NCBI RefSeq assembly: GCF_007713735.2
Contig: NZ_VMNW02000030.1
Coordinates: forward strand, 19,749 to 83,748
Direction: 5' to 3'
Source of the DNA: Amycolatopsis acidicola
Lineage (GTDB): Bacteria; Actinomycetota; Actinomycetes; Mycobacteriales; Pseudonocardiaceae
Length of the DNA stretch: 64,000 bases
Positions within the stretch are counted from its first letter, which is position 1; each line of letters opens with the position of its first letter. Below, one piece after another: positions 1 through 7,090 of the stretch. The position numbers were made by a program, and so were the translations under genes. The notes below the pieces were generated by a model, which saw only the letters and a program-made list of their open reading frames with translations, ran no database searches and had not been told where the DNA came from.

Positions 1-767
1 AGCTCGAACAGCCCGGACAGCGTCCCTTCCGACGCCGGGAAGTTCGAGCCCCACACGACGTTCTTCGCGCCGAACTCCTCGATCAGCGCGCGGACCAGCC
101 CGGTGGCGGACCCGGCTTCGCGCTGCGCGCGCAGGATCGCCGGGGGCGTGAGCTTGACGAACACCCTTCCAGTCTCGCTGAGCCTGGGCGATCCGGCCGC
201 GCTCGGGTACAGCGGTTCACCCTCGCCGAGCTGCGGGCGGCCGAGGTGGTCGAGGATCACGGTGAGCCCGGGGTACTCCCGCAGCAGTCCGGAAAGGATG
301 GGCGCGTGCTTGGCGTGCATCTGGATGCAGACCGGGAGCTTGCGGTCGGACAGGAACTGCCAGACCGGCGCCATGCGCTCGTCGTCGAGGCCGCGGCCGG
401 GCGTCGGGACGGTGGTGGTGCCGGTGGCCGCGCGGATGCGCATGCCGGAGAAGCCGCGCTCGTCGATCCAGTAGTGGAGGTCGTCGACGGCCTTCGGGGA
501 CAGGAAGTCCACCGAGCCCACCCCGACGAGCCGGTCGGGGTGGCGGGCGAGCTCGTCGGCGACGTAGCTGTTGTCGAACCCGTACATCGTGGACGCCTGC
601 ACCACGACGATCCGGTCGACGTCCGCCTCGTCGGCCGCGCGCAGCAGGCCGTCGATGTCGGTGGGCCGTTCCTCCGACCACGTCGAGCGGTGCCCGCCCA
701 GCGGCGCCGGCGGATAAGCCTCGGTGTCGGGCGAAATGATGTGGGTGTGCGTGTCGACGCTGAACAT
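1..767 (-). CDS. Amidohydrolase 2 family (TIM-barrel) hydrolase, C-terminus cut by window edge
   Basis: The reading frame is open from an ATG at 765-767 to the left edge, so about 255 residues are seen and the C-terminus is missing. The N-terminus MFSVDTHTHIISPD carries the HxH metal-binding motif (H7, H9) of the amidohydrolase superfamily. About two thirds in, VILDHLGRPQ is typical of the lactonase/decarboxylase branch (LigI-like, PF04909), and WGSNFP sits near the edge. The start is 2 bp after the stop of the decarboxylase-like gene, so the two are one operon. Family members hydrolyse lactones or decarboxylate aromatic acids in the cytosol; the substrate here cannot be read from sequence. 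Confidence 0.9.
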   Translation of the reverse strand, partial: MFSVDTHTHIISPDTEAYPPAPLGGHRSTWSEERPTDIDGLLRAADEADVDRIVVVQASTMYGFDNSYVADELARHPDRLVGVGSVDFLSPKAVDDLHYWIDERGFSGMRIRAATGTTTVPTPGRGLDDERMAPVWQFLSDRKLPVCIQMHAKHAPILSGLLREYPGLTVILDHLGRPQLGEGEPLYPSAAGSPRLSETGRVFVKLTPPAILRAQREAGSATGLVRALIEEFGAKNVVWGSNFPASEGTLSGLFE

Positions 768-769
768 GG

Positions 770-1663
770 TCACCTCGGGCAGTAGCGGGTGAAGTCGGCG
801 AGAAGCTCGGCGACGGTCACCGGTGTGCGGATTACGTTCTGCTGCAAGGCATAGTCGATCGCGACCTGCAGCCCGGCGACGAGCTCGTCGGTCACGCCGG
901 CTCGCAGCGCACGCACGCGCGACCCGGTTTCACCCGCCTTGCGCGTCTCGATCTGCTTCGCGAATGCCTGGTACAGCTCGGAAACCGTGCCGGGCTCGGC
1001 CTCGAGGAGGTCGCGCCGGACGGTGAGCATGTGGTTGATCGGCACCGTGTTGTGCCGGGCGCCCCAGGCCTCTTCGGCCTCGCGCCAGTCCGGAATGATC
1101 GGCACCAGCGGCCCTTGCGCACCGTCCAAAGCGGGCGGTCCCAGCACCGCGGCGGTGACTTCGCCCCGCTCCAGCAGGTCGAGCACCTTACCCGTGGTGC
1201 GTTCGACGTTGGGCGGTTCGACGTATTCGGCCACGTGCGGTTCTTCGGTGGTCACCCAGGTGATGTCCTTGGCGTCCACCCCGAACTCCTCGTGCAGGAT
1301 CCCGCGCACCCACAGGCCGGTGGTCTGGCTGTAGGCCCGCACGCCGACCCGCTTGCCGATCAGGTCGGCCGGGGCGATTTCGGGCGTGCCCGGCCAGCGG
1401 GTGAGGGAGTGGTGGTGGAAGTCCCCGCTCAGCGCCAGCGGCAGCAGCGAAATCGGGGCGCCTGCTTCGCGGGCCTGCAGGTAGGTGGCGATGGCCAGCT
1501 CACTGACGTCGAACCGCTGCTCGCGGACCATCGGCGCGAAAGCCTGGTAGATGGGGTTCAGCCCGGCCAGCTCGACGCCGTGCCCGCCGGCGGTGAAGCC
1601 GGGTTCGGCGAGGAACGTCGTATGCGGGTAGGACTTCACCGCGATCGACAAGGTTCTGGCCAT
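770..1663 (-). CDS. 4,5-dihydroxyphthalate decarboxylase-like / substrate-binding-fold protein
   Basis: This 297-residue protein starts at an ATG preceded by an AGAGGAG ribosome site. It has the periplasmic-binding-protein fold of the 4,5-dihydroxyphthalate decarboxylase group: RVGVRAYSQTTGLWVRGIL about 110 residues in, then WVTTEEPHVAEY. No signal peptide is visible, so a cytosolic enzyme is likelier than a transport receptor. It is cotranscribed with the amidohydrolase 2 bp downstream, which together suggests degradation of an aromatic or pyrone dicarboxylate. Longer reading from 2038 crosses the promoter region and was not chosen. The family is clear; the reaction is inferred. Confidence 0.85.
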   Translation of the reverse strand: MARTLSIAVKSYPHTTFLAEPGFTAGGHGVELAGLNPIYQAFAPMVREQRFDVSELAIATYLQAREAGAPISLLPLALSGDFHHHSLTRWPGTPEIAPADLIGKRVGVRAYSQTTGLWVRGILHEEFGVDAKDITWVTTEEPHVAEYVEPPNVERTTGKVLDLLERGEVTAAVLGPPALDGAQGPLVPIIPDWREAEEAWGARHNTVPINHMLTVRRDLLEAEPGTVSELYQAFAKQIETRKAGETGSRVRALRAGVTDELVAGLQVAIDYALQQNVIRTPVTVAELLADFTRYCPR

Positions 1664-1717
1664 GGACAACTCCTCTGTTGCGTCGAGCCGTGGGTGATGC
1701 CAGCCGGTCAGGCAGCC

Positions 1718-1734
1718 AAAGTGTTTAACACTTT
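1718..1734. promoter_or_regulatory. 17-bp perfect palindromic operator
   Basis: AAAGTGTTTAACACTTT is a perfect palindrome with 8-bp arms around a single T. It lies at the predicted transcription start of the leftward amidohydrolase/decarboxylase operon, where a bound repressor would block transcription. No regulator gene is adjacent within the window. Confidence 0.6.
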
Positions 1735-1739
1735 CGGCC

Positions 1740-1768
1740 ACCGTACGCGGCGCCTCTCGCACTATCAA
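1740..1768 (-). promoter_or_regulatory. Predicted sigma-70 type promoter for the decarboxylase/amidohydrolase operon
   Basis: On the minus strand TTGATA (1768-1763) and TACGGT (1745-1740) are separated by 17 bp, a good actinobacterial vegetative promoter. Transcription would begin near 1733, inside the palindrome at 1718-1734. Confidence 0.45.
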
Positions 1769-1831
1769 GCCTTGGATGCTCAGATCGTCTAACAATTTTG
1801 CTCGAGCAGGTGATCGGCGTACAACGACGGC

Positions 1832-2572
1832 GTGCAGCTGGAACACCTCGGCGGCGGCGTCCACCTGGTCACCGGGACGAACGTCAACTGGGCACTGGTG
1901 ACCGAAGGCGACGCGGTCACGGTGGTGGATGCCGGGTATCCCAACGACGGCCGGGCCCTGCTGGAGTCCCTCGCGGCGATCGGCCGCCGGCCCGGGGACG
2001 TGCAGGCGGTGGTCCTGACGCACGCGCATCTCGACCACCTGGGCGGGATCCCGGCATTACTGCGCGAACACCGCGTTCCGGTCCTCACCGGCGAAGCGGA
2101 AGTGGCGCACGCACACCGCGAACGCCTGGAACAGATCAGCCCGGCGCAAATGCTGCGGCAGTGCGGACAATGGCGCGGATTGGTCTGGACCATGCAGACC
2201 GTGCGCGCGGTACTCCCCCATGCCTCGATGTCGGTCCCCGAAGCGACGTCGGCCGCGAACGGCGTCCCGCTCGACCTTCCCGGCGCGCTGACGCCGCTGG
2301 CCACGCCGGGGCACACGACCGGGCACACCGTGTACTACATGGCTTCCGCGGGCATCGTGTTCAGCGGCGACGCGCTGGTGACCGCGCATCCGCTGCTGCC
2401 AGGCCCGCCGCGCCCGCAGCTGCTTCCCCGTGTTTTCAACGAAAACGAGGCAGAGATGCGGCGGAGTCTGTCGGTGCTCGGCGAACTGGAGGCGGACATC
2501 CTCGTGCCGGGACACGGACCGGTGGAACGGCGCGCGCTGGCGGAGATCGTCGCCGACGTCGGTCTACAGTAG
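1832..2572 (+). CDS. MBL-fold metallo-hydrolase
   Basis: This 246-residue protein of the metallo-beta-lactamase superfamily has the signature HAHLDH at residues 64-69, a later TPGHTTGH histidine, the FSGDAL aspartate and a C-terminal PGHGP histidine, a complete dinuclear metal site. The GTG start at 1832 has only a weak ribosome site. It runs divergently from the decarboxylase operon with a 168-bp gap and converges on the SDR gene, 13 bp from its stop. It probably hydrolyses a thioester, lactone or similar ester; the substrate is not evident. Confidence 0.9.
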   Translation: MQLEHLGGGVHLVTGTNVNWALVTEGDAVTVVDAGYPNDGRALLESLAAIGRRPGDVQAVVLTHAHLDHLGGIPALLREHRVPVLTGEAEVAHAHRERLEQISPAQMLRQCGQWRGLVWTMQTVRAVLPHASMSVPEATSAANGVPLDLPGALTPLATPGHTTGHTVYYMASAGIVFSGDALVTAHPLLPGPPRPQLLPRVFNENEAEMRRSLSVLGELEADILVPGHGPVERRALAEIVADVGLQ

Positions 2573-2585
2573 ACGGTTCGGCGTG

Positions 2586-4016
2586 TCAGCTTTCGAGCTG
2601 CGCGAGGAAGGCGTTCCGTTCGGCTTGGGCCGGGTACGAAGCGGGATCACGGACGCATTCGGGACACCAGTGCCCGGCCGTCAGCACGAGCCGCGGGCTG
2701 CCGTCGAACTCGTGCCCGGACGCGCAGCGCCACCGCAGCGGCGTGCCGATCGCGCCCCGGGCCACGTCCTCGCTCAGCAGTGTGCCGCCACGGAAATCGG
2801 CCGCCTGCCGGTAGTCCTCGCGTGTCCAGTCGGCGGGGTCTTTCGTCTCGTCGTAGCCGTGGTCGAGGTAGCGCGGGGTGCGGTCGGGCGCGGGCACCTC
2901 GAAGGTCGGCCAGTCGCCGATCGCCTCCCATTCCGCGCGGGAACCGAAGTAGGCGGCGATCTTCTCCTCGTCGTTGTCGCGGAGGAACCGCATCGTGCCG
3001 CGCGGGCGGGCGGCAAGGCGTTTGAGCACGAGATTCTTGACCACCCAGGCCGGGACCTTCCCGGCCAGCCGCAACGCCGCGGGCCCGTTCTCGACCGCCC
3101 TCGCGAGCGCGCCTTCGAACGTGTCCTGCCGGAAGGGCACCAGTTTTTCGAGCAGATCGGAGTCGGTGTACCACTGCCCGTGGAAATTGCGGGTGGCGAA
3201 CCAGTTCCGCTCGAACCAGCGGCGCACGTCGCGCACGCCCACCGCGGCGGCGAAACCCGCGTGCAGGTCCCAGTTCGTGATACGCCAGCTCTCGCCGCCG
3301 CCGATGTTGTAGATCCCGCCCCAGAACTCGCCGGGCACACCCGGTTCGCAGATGTTCACCAGCAGCCGGGCGGCGTCCTCGACCGAAACCCATTCCATCA
3401 CGCCGCCGAGCGGGGTGTGGGTCATGATCGGGTCGCGGATCTCCAGCACGCCGGGGTGGAAGATGCCGGTCTGCCGCAGCCACGCCCATTTCGGCAGCCC
3501 CGAGTCCACCACCTCCCGCTCGGCGACGATCTTGCTCTGGCCGTACTCGTCGAACCGGGAGACGCGGAGCGGATCGCCGACGCGGCCCCAGTGGTGCGGC
3601 GGGTTGCGGTCGCCGGTCTCGGCCACCGAGCCGATCCCGACGACGCCGATCGCGGCCGGGTCGGGCTGCGCGCGCACGGCGCGGACGATGTTGCGGGCGC
3701 TGCCGACGTTGACCCGGTGGGTGAGCTCGGGATGGTCGTCGGCGAAGGGGGAGACGACCGCGCCGACGTGCACCACGAAGTCGGAGCCGCGGACGCAGCG
3801 CTCGACGGTGGCGTAGTCGGTGAGGTCGCCGGTCACCACTTCGAGGGTGTCCATCCCGGAGAACTCGGCCATCGCGGCCTGGTCGCCCGGCGTCGGCAGC
3901 ACGAGGGCCACCACGTCGAAGCGGTCCGCGCGGCGGGCGAACTCCCGCAGCACGAACCGGCCCCAGTTCCCGGAAGCGCCGGTCAGGAACACCCGGCGCC
4001 GGCCAGTCTCGGTCAT
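2586..4016 (-). CDS. NAD-dependent epimerase/dehydratase (SDR) with C-terminal zinc ribbon
   Basis: The 476-residue protein starts at an ATG 5 bp after GGAGG. The N-terminus has the Rossmann loop GASGNWG (residues 13-19) and an extended-SDR catalytic YGQSK motif, so it is an NAD(P)-dependent epimerase, dehydratase or ketoreductase. It is longer than the usual 310-340 residues: a helical middle is followed by a C-terminal CASGH...CPEC segment that looks like a zinc ribbon. A longer reading that runs upstream into the 21-bp repeat block was rejected because the ribosome site fixes the start. Confidence 0.88.
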   Translation of the reverse strand: MTETGRRRVFLTGASGNWGRFVLREFARRADRFDVVALVLPTPGDQAAMAEFSGMDTLEVVTGDLTDYATVERCVRGSDFVVHVGAVVSPFADDHPELTHRVNVGSARNIVRAVRAQPDPAAIGVVGIGSVAETGDRNPPHHWGRVGDPLRVSRFDEYGQSKIVAEREVVDSGLPKWAWLRQTGIFHPGVLEIRDPIMTHTPLGGVMEWVSVEDAARLLVNICEPGVPGEFWGGIYNIGGGESWRITNWDLHAGFAAAVGVRDVRRWFERNWFATRNFHGQWYTDSDLLEKLVPFRQDTFEGALARAVENGPAALRLAGKVPAWVVKNLVLKRLAARPRGTMRFLRDNDEEKIAAYFGSRAEWEAIGDWPTFEVPAPDRTPRYLDHGYDETKDPADWTREDYRQAADFRGGTLLSEDVARGAIGTPLRWRCASGHEFDGSPRLVLTAGHWCPECVRDPASYPAQAERNAFLAQLES

Positions 4017-4076
4017 CCACCCTCCTCGCCGATCGACGCCCCATAGGACCACGCCGCGGTCCGGAAGGGACACCGG

Positions 4077-4099
4077 CCCGTGCCGCTGAGCGGCACGGG
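4077..4099. terminator. Perfect GC stem-loop upstream of the SDR gene
   Basis: CCCGTGCCGC and GCGGCACGGG form a 10-bp perfect stem around a TGA loop. It lies between the repeat block and the SDR start, so it may stop read-through from the membrane-protein gene at 4501-4854. There is no U-tract, as is usual in actinomycetes. Confidence 0.5.
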
Positions 4100-4114
4100 C
4101 GGTACTCCGCCGCC

Positions 4115-4345
4115 GAGTTGGCCGCCCCGGTCGGCGAGTTGGCCACCCGGGTCGGCGGGATCGGCCGCCCCGGGGCGCGTGTTGGCCCATCCCGTCGGCG
4201 ATTTGGCCGCTCCCGTGCGTGTGTTGGCCCATCCCGTCGGCGAGTTGGCCGCTCCGGTCGGCGTGTGCTGGCCGCTACCGTCCATGAATTGGCCGTTCCC
4301 GCGCGCGTGTTTGCTGTTCCCGGGCGTGTTTGCCGCTCCCGGCGG
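4115..4345 (-). repeat. 21-bp tandem minisatellite, about 11 degenerate units
   Basis: Copies of TTGGCC recur at 4118, 4139, 4182, 4203, 4224, 4245 and 4289, all multiples of 21 apart apart from one 2-bp slip. The unit read on the minus strand resembles GCCGACCGGAGCGGCCAACTC. The same unit in opposite orientation follows at 4404-4478 and again at 63766-64000. Because 21 is a multiple of 3, the array keeps frames open and creates artificial heptapeptide ORFs; no gene is supported here. Confidence 0.85.
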
Positions 4346-4403
4346 CAGGTGGGCAAGCCCAGCCGGGGCCTGCCCCTCCCCGCGGCGAGCACCTCGATCC
4401 CCG

Positions 4404-4478
4404 GAGGCCAACACACCACCCGGAACGACCAACACACCAACCCCGGGGGCCAACACACGCACGGGAGCGACCAACATG
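4404..4478 (+). repeat. 21-bp minisatellite, inverted block of 4 units
   Basis: CCAAC cores begin at 408, 429, 450 and 471 (+4000), exactly 21 bp apart. These units are in the opposite orientation to the block at 4115-4345, so the two blocks can pair as a long imperfect hairpin. They lie directly downstream of the stop of the small membrane-protein gene. Confidence 0.8.
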
Positions 4479-4500
4479 GGGCATCCCGCCTCGGGTGTCC

Positions 4501-4854
4501 TCAGTGGACGGAAGCCACCGGCTCACGCTGCTGCTCGGTGGGAGCCGTTTCCGCCTCGACGGGATCGGGCGCCTCGGCCGCGGGGTCCCGGAACCGGCGC
4601 CGGAACACGAAGCGGGTGCCGACCAGTGCCTGCACGCCGATCACCATCCACACGAAGTTCACCGTCGCCGAAGGCCAGGCGCCGCTGACCGCCCCGCTGA
4701 GCGCCAGCAGCGCCCCGCCGGCGGCGTTGAGGATCTGGAAAACCAGGGAGCCCGGCGCGATGATGCGCCGGGTCGCCAGCACGTACGCACCCGCGGTGCC
4801 CAGGCCGCCGAGCCACCCGGCCACCGACGCCACCACGGACAACCCCTCGTTCAT
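4501..4854 (-). CDS. Small CBU_0592-like integral membrane protein
   Basis: This 117-residue protein begins with an ATG at 4854 and has three hydrophobic segments: VVASVAGWLGGLGTAGAYVL, the stretch after RRIIAPGSL, and the one around ATVNFVWMVIGVQALVG. A charged proline-rich cytosolic tail follows. The pattern of an N-terminal helix followed by a two-helix unit matches the small CBU_0592-type family of unknown function. It is divergent from the LysR gene 71 bp away and may be its target. No catalytic residues are recognisable. Confidence 0.75.
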   Translation of the reverse strand: MNEGLSVVASVAGWLGGLGTAGAYVLATRRIIAPGSLVFQILNAAGGALLALSGAVSGAWPSATVNFVWMVIGVQALVGTRFVFRRRFRDPAAEAPDPVEAETAPTEQQREPVASVH

Positions 4855-4925
4855 GCCTCCATCGTGACCACGCCAGGGGTACAGATCAATCGAAGTTATT
4901 TCGATCCGGGGTTAAGCTCGGCTAC

Positions 4926-5837
4926 ATGGCCATCGACCCCCGCCGGCTCACCGTTCTGCTCGCCATCCAGCGGGCGGGCGGCATCCTCGCGGCGGCGGGC
5001 AGCCTGCACCTGACGCCGTCCGCGGTGTCGCAGCAGATCGCCCGCCTGGAAAAGGAAGTCGGCGCCCCGGTCCTCGACCGCCAGCCCAGCGGAGCGGTGC
5101 TCACCCCGGCCGGCCGGGTGCTCGCGGAGGCGGCCGAGCGCATCGAGTCCGAGTTGACCGACGCGCGGCGCGCGCTGTTCGCGTTGCAGGAGGACGTCAC
5201 CGGCACGGTCGTCATCGGCGCGTTCCAGAGCATCATCCGCACGCTGCTCGCGCCGCTCATCCGCGAGCTCGAAGAACGGCTGCCCGGCGTCGAAGTCGTC
5301 CTCCGCGAGCTGGACTGGGAGGACGGCCAGCGCGAGCTGCGCACCGGCGACATCGACCTGCTCCTGCTGGAGGCCGAGAGCCCGATCGGCCAGCACCCGC
5401 CGCGCGGCACGCGGGACGTCGCGATCCTCGACGAGCCCTGGTTCGTCGTGCTGCCCGCGGGCGCGCCGGTGCCCGCCACCTTGAACGACCTGGAGAGCCT
5501 CGTGTGGCTCGGCGTGGACCCGGAGGCCGCCGCGCATCGCGCCACCGACAGGGCGCTGAGCACTTTCCGGCTCACGCCGAAGATCGCCCACAGCTACAAC
5601 GACTACGACGTCGCGATCGCGATGGTCGCGGGCGGGCTCGGCGTCGCGATGCTGCCCTCGCTCGCGCTGCAGGACGCGCTCCCCGACGGCGTGCAGGCGG
5701 TGTCGGTGCCGGGCCTCGGCACCCGCCAGGTGATCGCCCGGCACCGCACCACCCGCTCCGAGCCGCGCCCGGAAACCCTGACGGTGCTGGACGAAATCAT
5801 CCGCGCGACGGCCGCGCTGCCCCGCGTGGCTCAGTGA
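4926..5837 (+). CDS. LysR-family transcriptional regulator
   Basis: The 303-residue protein has an N-terminal winged helix (residues 8-65) with the LysR recognition segment LTPSAVSQQIARLEKEVG and a C-terminal effector-binding domain (about 90-300). It starts at an ATG with little Shine-Dalgarno sequence. It is divergent from the small membrane-protein gene, the usual arrangement of a LysR gene and its target. Its stop overlaps the end of a decayed oxidoreductase on the other strand by 3 bp. Confidence 0.92.
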   Translation: MAIDPRRLTVLLAIQRAGGILAAAGSLHLTPSAVSQQIARLEKEVGAPVLDRQPSGAVLTPAGRVLAEAAERIESELTDARRALFALQEDVTGTVVIGAFQSIIRTLLAPLIRELEERLPGVEVVLRELDWEDGQRELRTGDIDLLLLEAESPIGQHPPRGTRDVAILDEPWFVVLPAGAPVPATLNDLESLVWLGVDPEAAAHRATDRALSTFRLTPKIAHSYNDYDVAIAMVAGGLGVAMLPSLALQDALPDGVQAVSVPGLGTRQVIARHRTTRSEPRPETLTVLDEIIRATAALPRVAQ

Positions 5838-6045
5838 GCGACGACGAGCTTGCCCGCCCCGGCCCGCTTTTCGAAGTAGGAGAAGGCATCCCGCGCGGGC
5901 GCCCGGTTCATTCGCTCGAACTCGCTCCGGCTCCCGACGATCACGGTCCGCAGCGTCGCGCCGTGTAGTCGATGATCTCGGCGGCGCCCAAGTCACGCAG
6001 ACGCCGGGCCTTTTCCGCGCTGGACGTGGTGGCCAGCGCTCGCCC
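5831..6045 (-). pseudogene. Remnant of a medium-chain dehydrogenase/quinone oxidoreductase
   Basis: On the minus strand, from about 6040, a conserved NADPH-site segment (ATTSSAEKARRLRDLGAAE, then IIDYT) is followed after a frame change by RTVIVGSRSEFERMNRA. That joins directly to ARDAFSYFEKRAGAGKLVVAH and a TGA at 5833-5831. These are consecutive blocks of zinc-type MDR reductases with the intervening parts deleted. The whole N-terminal half is missing. A dead gene. Confidence 0.75.
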
Positions 6046-6053
6046 GGAAAGCC

Positions 6054-6195
6054 GGGATGTCGCGGTCCGCGTTTGCCGCCCTGTTCAAGGAAAAGACCGG
6101 CGACACCCCGCACGAACACCGCGTTGAGCCGCGTATTCCTCAAACGGGAAGGGATTTCGCCCGGTGCCTGGCGGCAGCGCGTACCCCGTCAGGGC
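6054..6195 (+). pseudogene. Remnant of an AraC-family regulator C-terminus
   Basis: MSRSAFAALFKEKTGDTP is the first recognition helix of the AraC DNA-binding domain. After a frame change, ALSRVFLKREGISPGAWRQR is the end of the second HTH. About 40 residues between the two are deleted. The fragment abuts the MDR remnant head to head, so an original divergent regulator/enzyme pair lost its shared centre. Confidence 0.75.
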
Positions 6196-6249
6196 GATGC
6201 GGAGTCGCGGGCGGCGGTTACGATCGGGGAGAGAGCAAGGAGCGCGCTG

Positions 6250-7062
6250 ATGTCCGACGAACCGAACACCGTGCGCTCCGTACCGACCGCGGCCGGGGTG
6301 TACGACTGGTTGCTGGGCGGTCACCACCACCAGCCCTGCGACGCCGAGGCCGCCGTACGGGCGCTCCAGGCGTTCCCCGCGCTCGGGCTCGCGGCGAGGG
6401 TCAACCGCGAGTTCCTGCACCGCACCGTGCGTTATCTCGGGTCTGCGGGAATCCGCCAGTTCCTCGACATCGGCTCGGGCTACCCCGCGATGGGCAGCGT
6501 GCACGAGGTCGCGCACGCCTGGGCGCCGCGCAGCCGCGTGGCCTACGTCGACCACGATCCGGACACGGTCGCGGTCAGCCGTGAGCTGCTCGCCGGGACC
6601 CCCGACACCATCGCCATCGGCGGCGATCTCCGCGAACCGGACGCGATTTTCGCCGATCCGGAGGTGCGGGCGGTGCTGAACTTCGAGCAGCCCGTCGGCC
6701 TGCTGCTGATCTCCGTGCTGCCGTTCCTCGATGGCGACGCCGCGGAACTGGTCGCCGCGTTCCGGGCACGCCTCGCGCCGGGCAGTCACCTGGTGATCAG
6801 CCACATCACCGAATCCGACGACCCGATCGTCCGCTACCAGCAGCAACAGGCCACGAAGAGCTACAACGGCACCGTGCGGCAGCAAGCCCGCACCCGCACG
6901 CGCGAGGAGATCACCGCCCTGTTCGCGGGCACCGAGCTCGTCCCGCCCGGGCTGGTGCACGTGCCCGACTGGCGCCCCACCAACCCGCGCAAGCACGAAC
7001 CGGACGACAGAGACGAATCCCGCGTCGTGCAGCTCGGCGGCGTGGGGCGCGTACTAGGCTGA
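6250..7062 (+). CDS. SAV2177-family (DUF574) SAM-dependent methyltransferase
   Basis: The 270-residue protein starts at an ATG 7 bp after AAGGAG. It has the family opening YDWLLGGHHHQPCDAE, the SAM-binding motif FLDIGSGYPAMG (about residues 75-86) and the acidic YVDHDPDTV that binds the ribose. This family is abundant in actinomycetes and its substrates are mostly unknown. The gene stands alone between the pseudogenes and a convergent P450 gene 28 bp away. Confidence 0.92.
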   Translation: MSDEPNTVRSVPTAAGVYDWLLGGHHHQPCDAEAAVRALQAFPALGLAARVNREFLHRTVRYLGSAGIRQFLDIGSGYPAMGSVHEVAHAWAPRSRVAYVDHDPDTVAVSRELLAGTPDTIAIGGDLREPDAIFADPEVRAVLNFEQPVGLLLISVLPFLDGDAAELVAAFRARLAPGSHLVISHITESDDPIVRYQQQQATKSYNGTVRQQARTRTREEITALFAGTELVPPGLVHVPDWRPTNPRKHEPDDRDESRVVQLGGVGRVLG

Positions 7063-7090
7063 GCGCGTCAGTCCACAGTAGACATCGACG

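Noticed and set aside
4013..4868. Several open frames on both strands through the 21-bp repeats at 4.1-4.5 kb
   Set aside because: They arise from the repeat period, have no ribosome site, and extend the SDR gene or overlap the membrane-protein gene.
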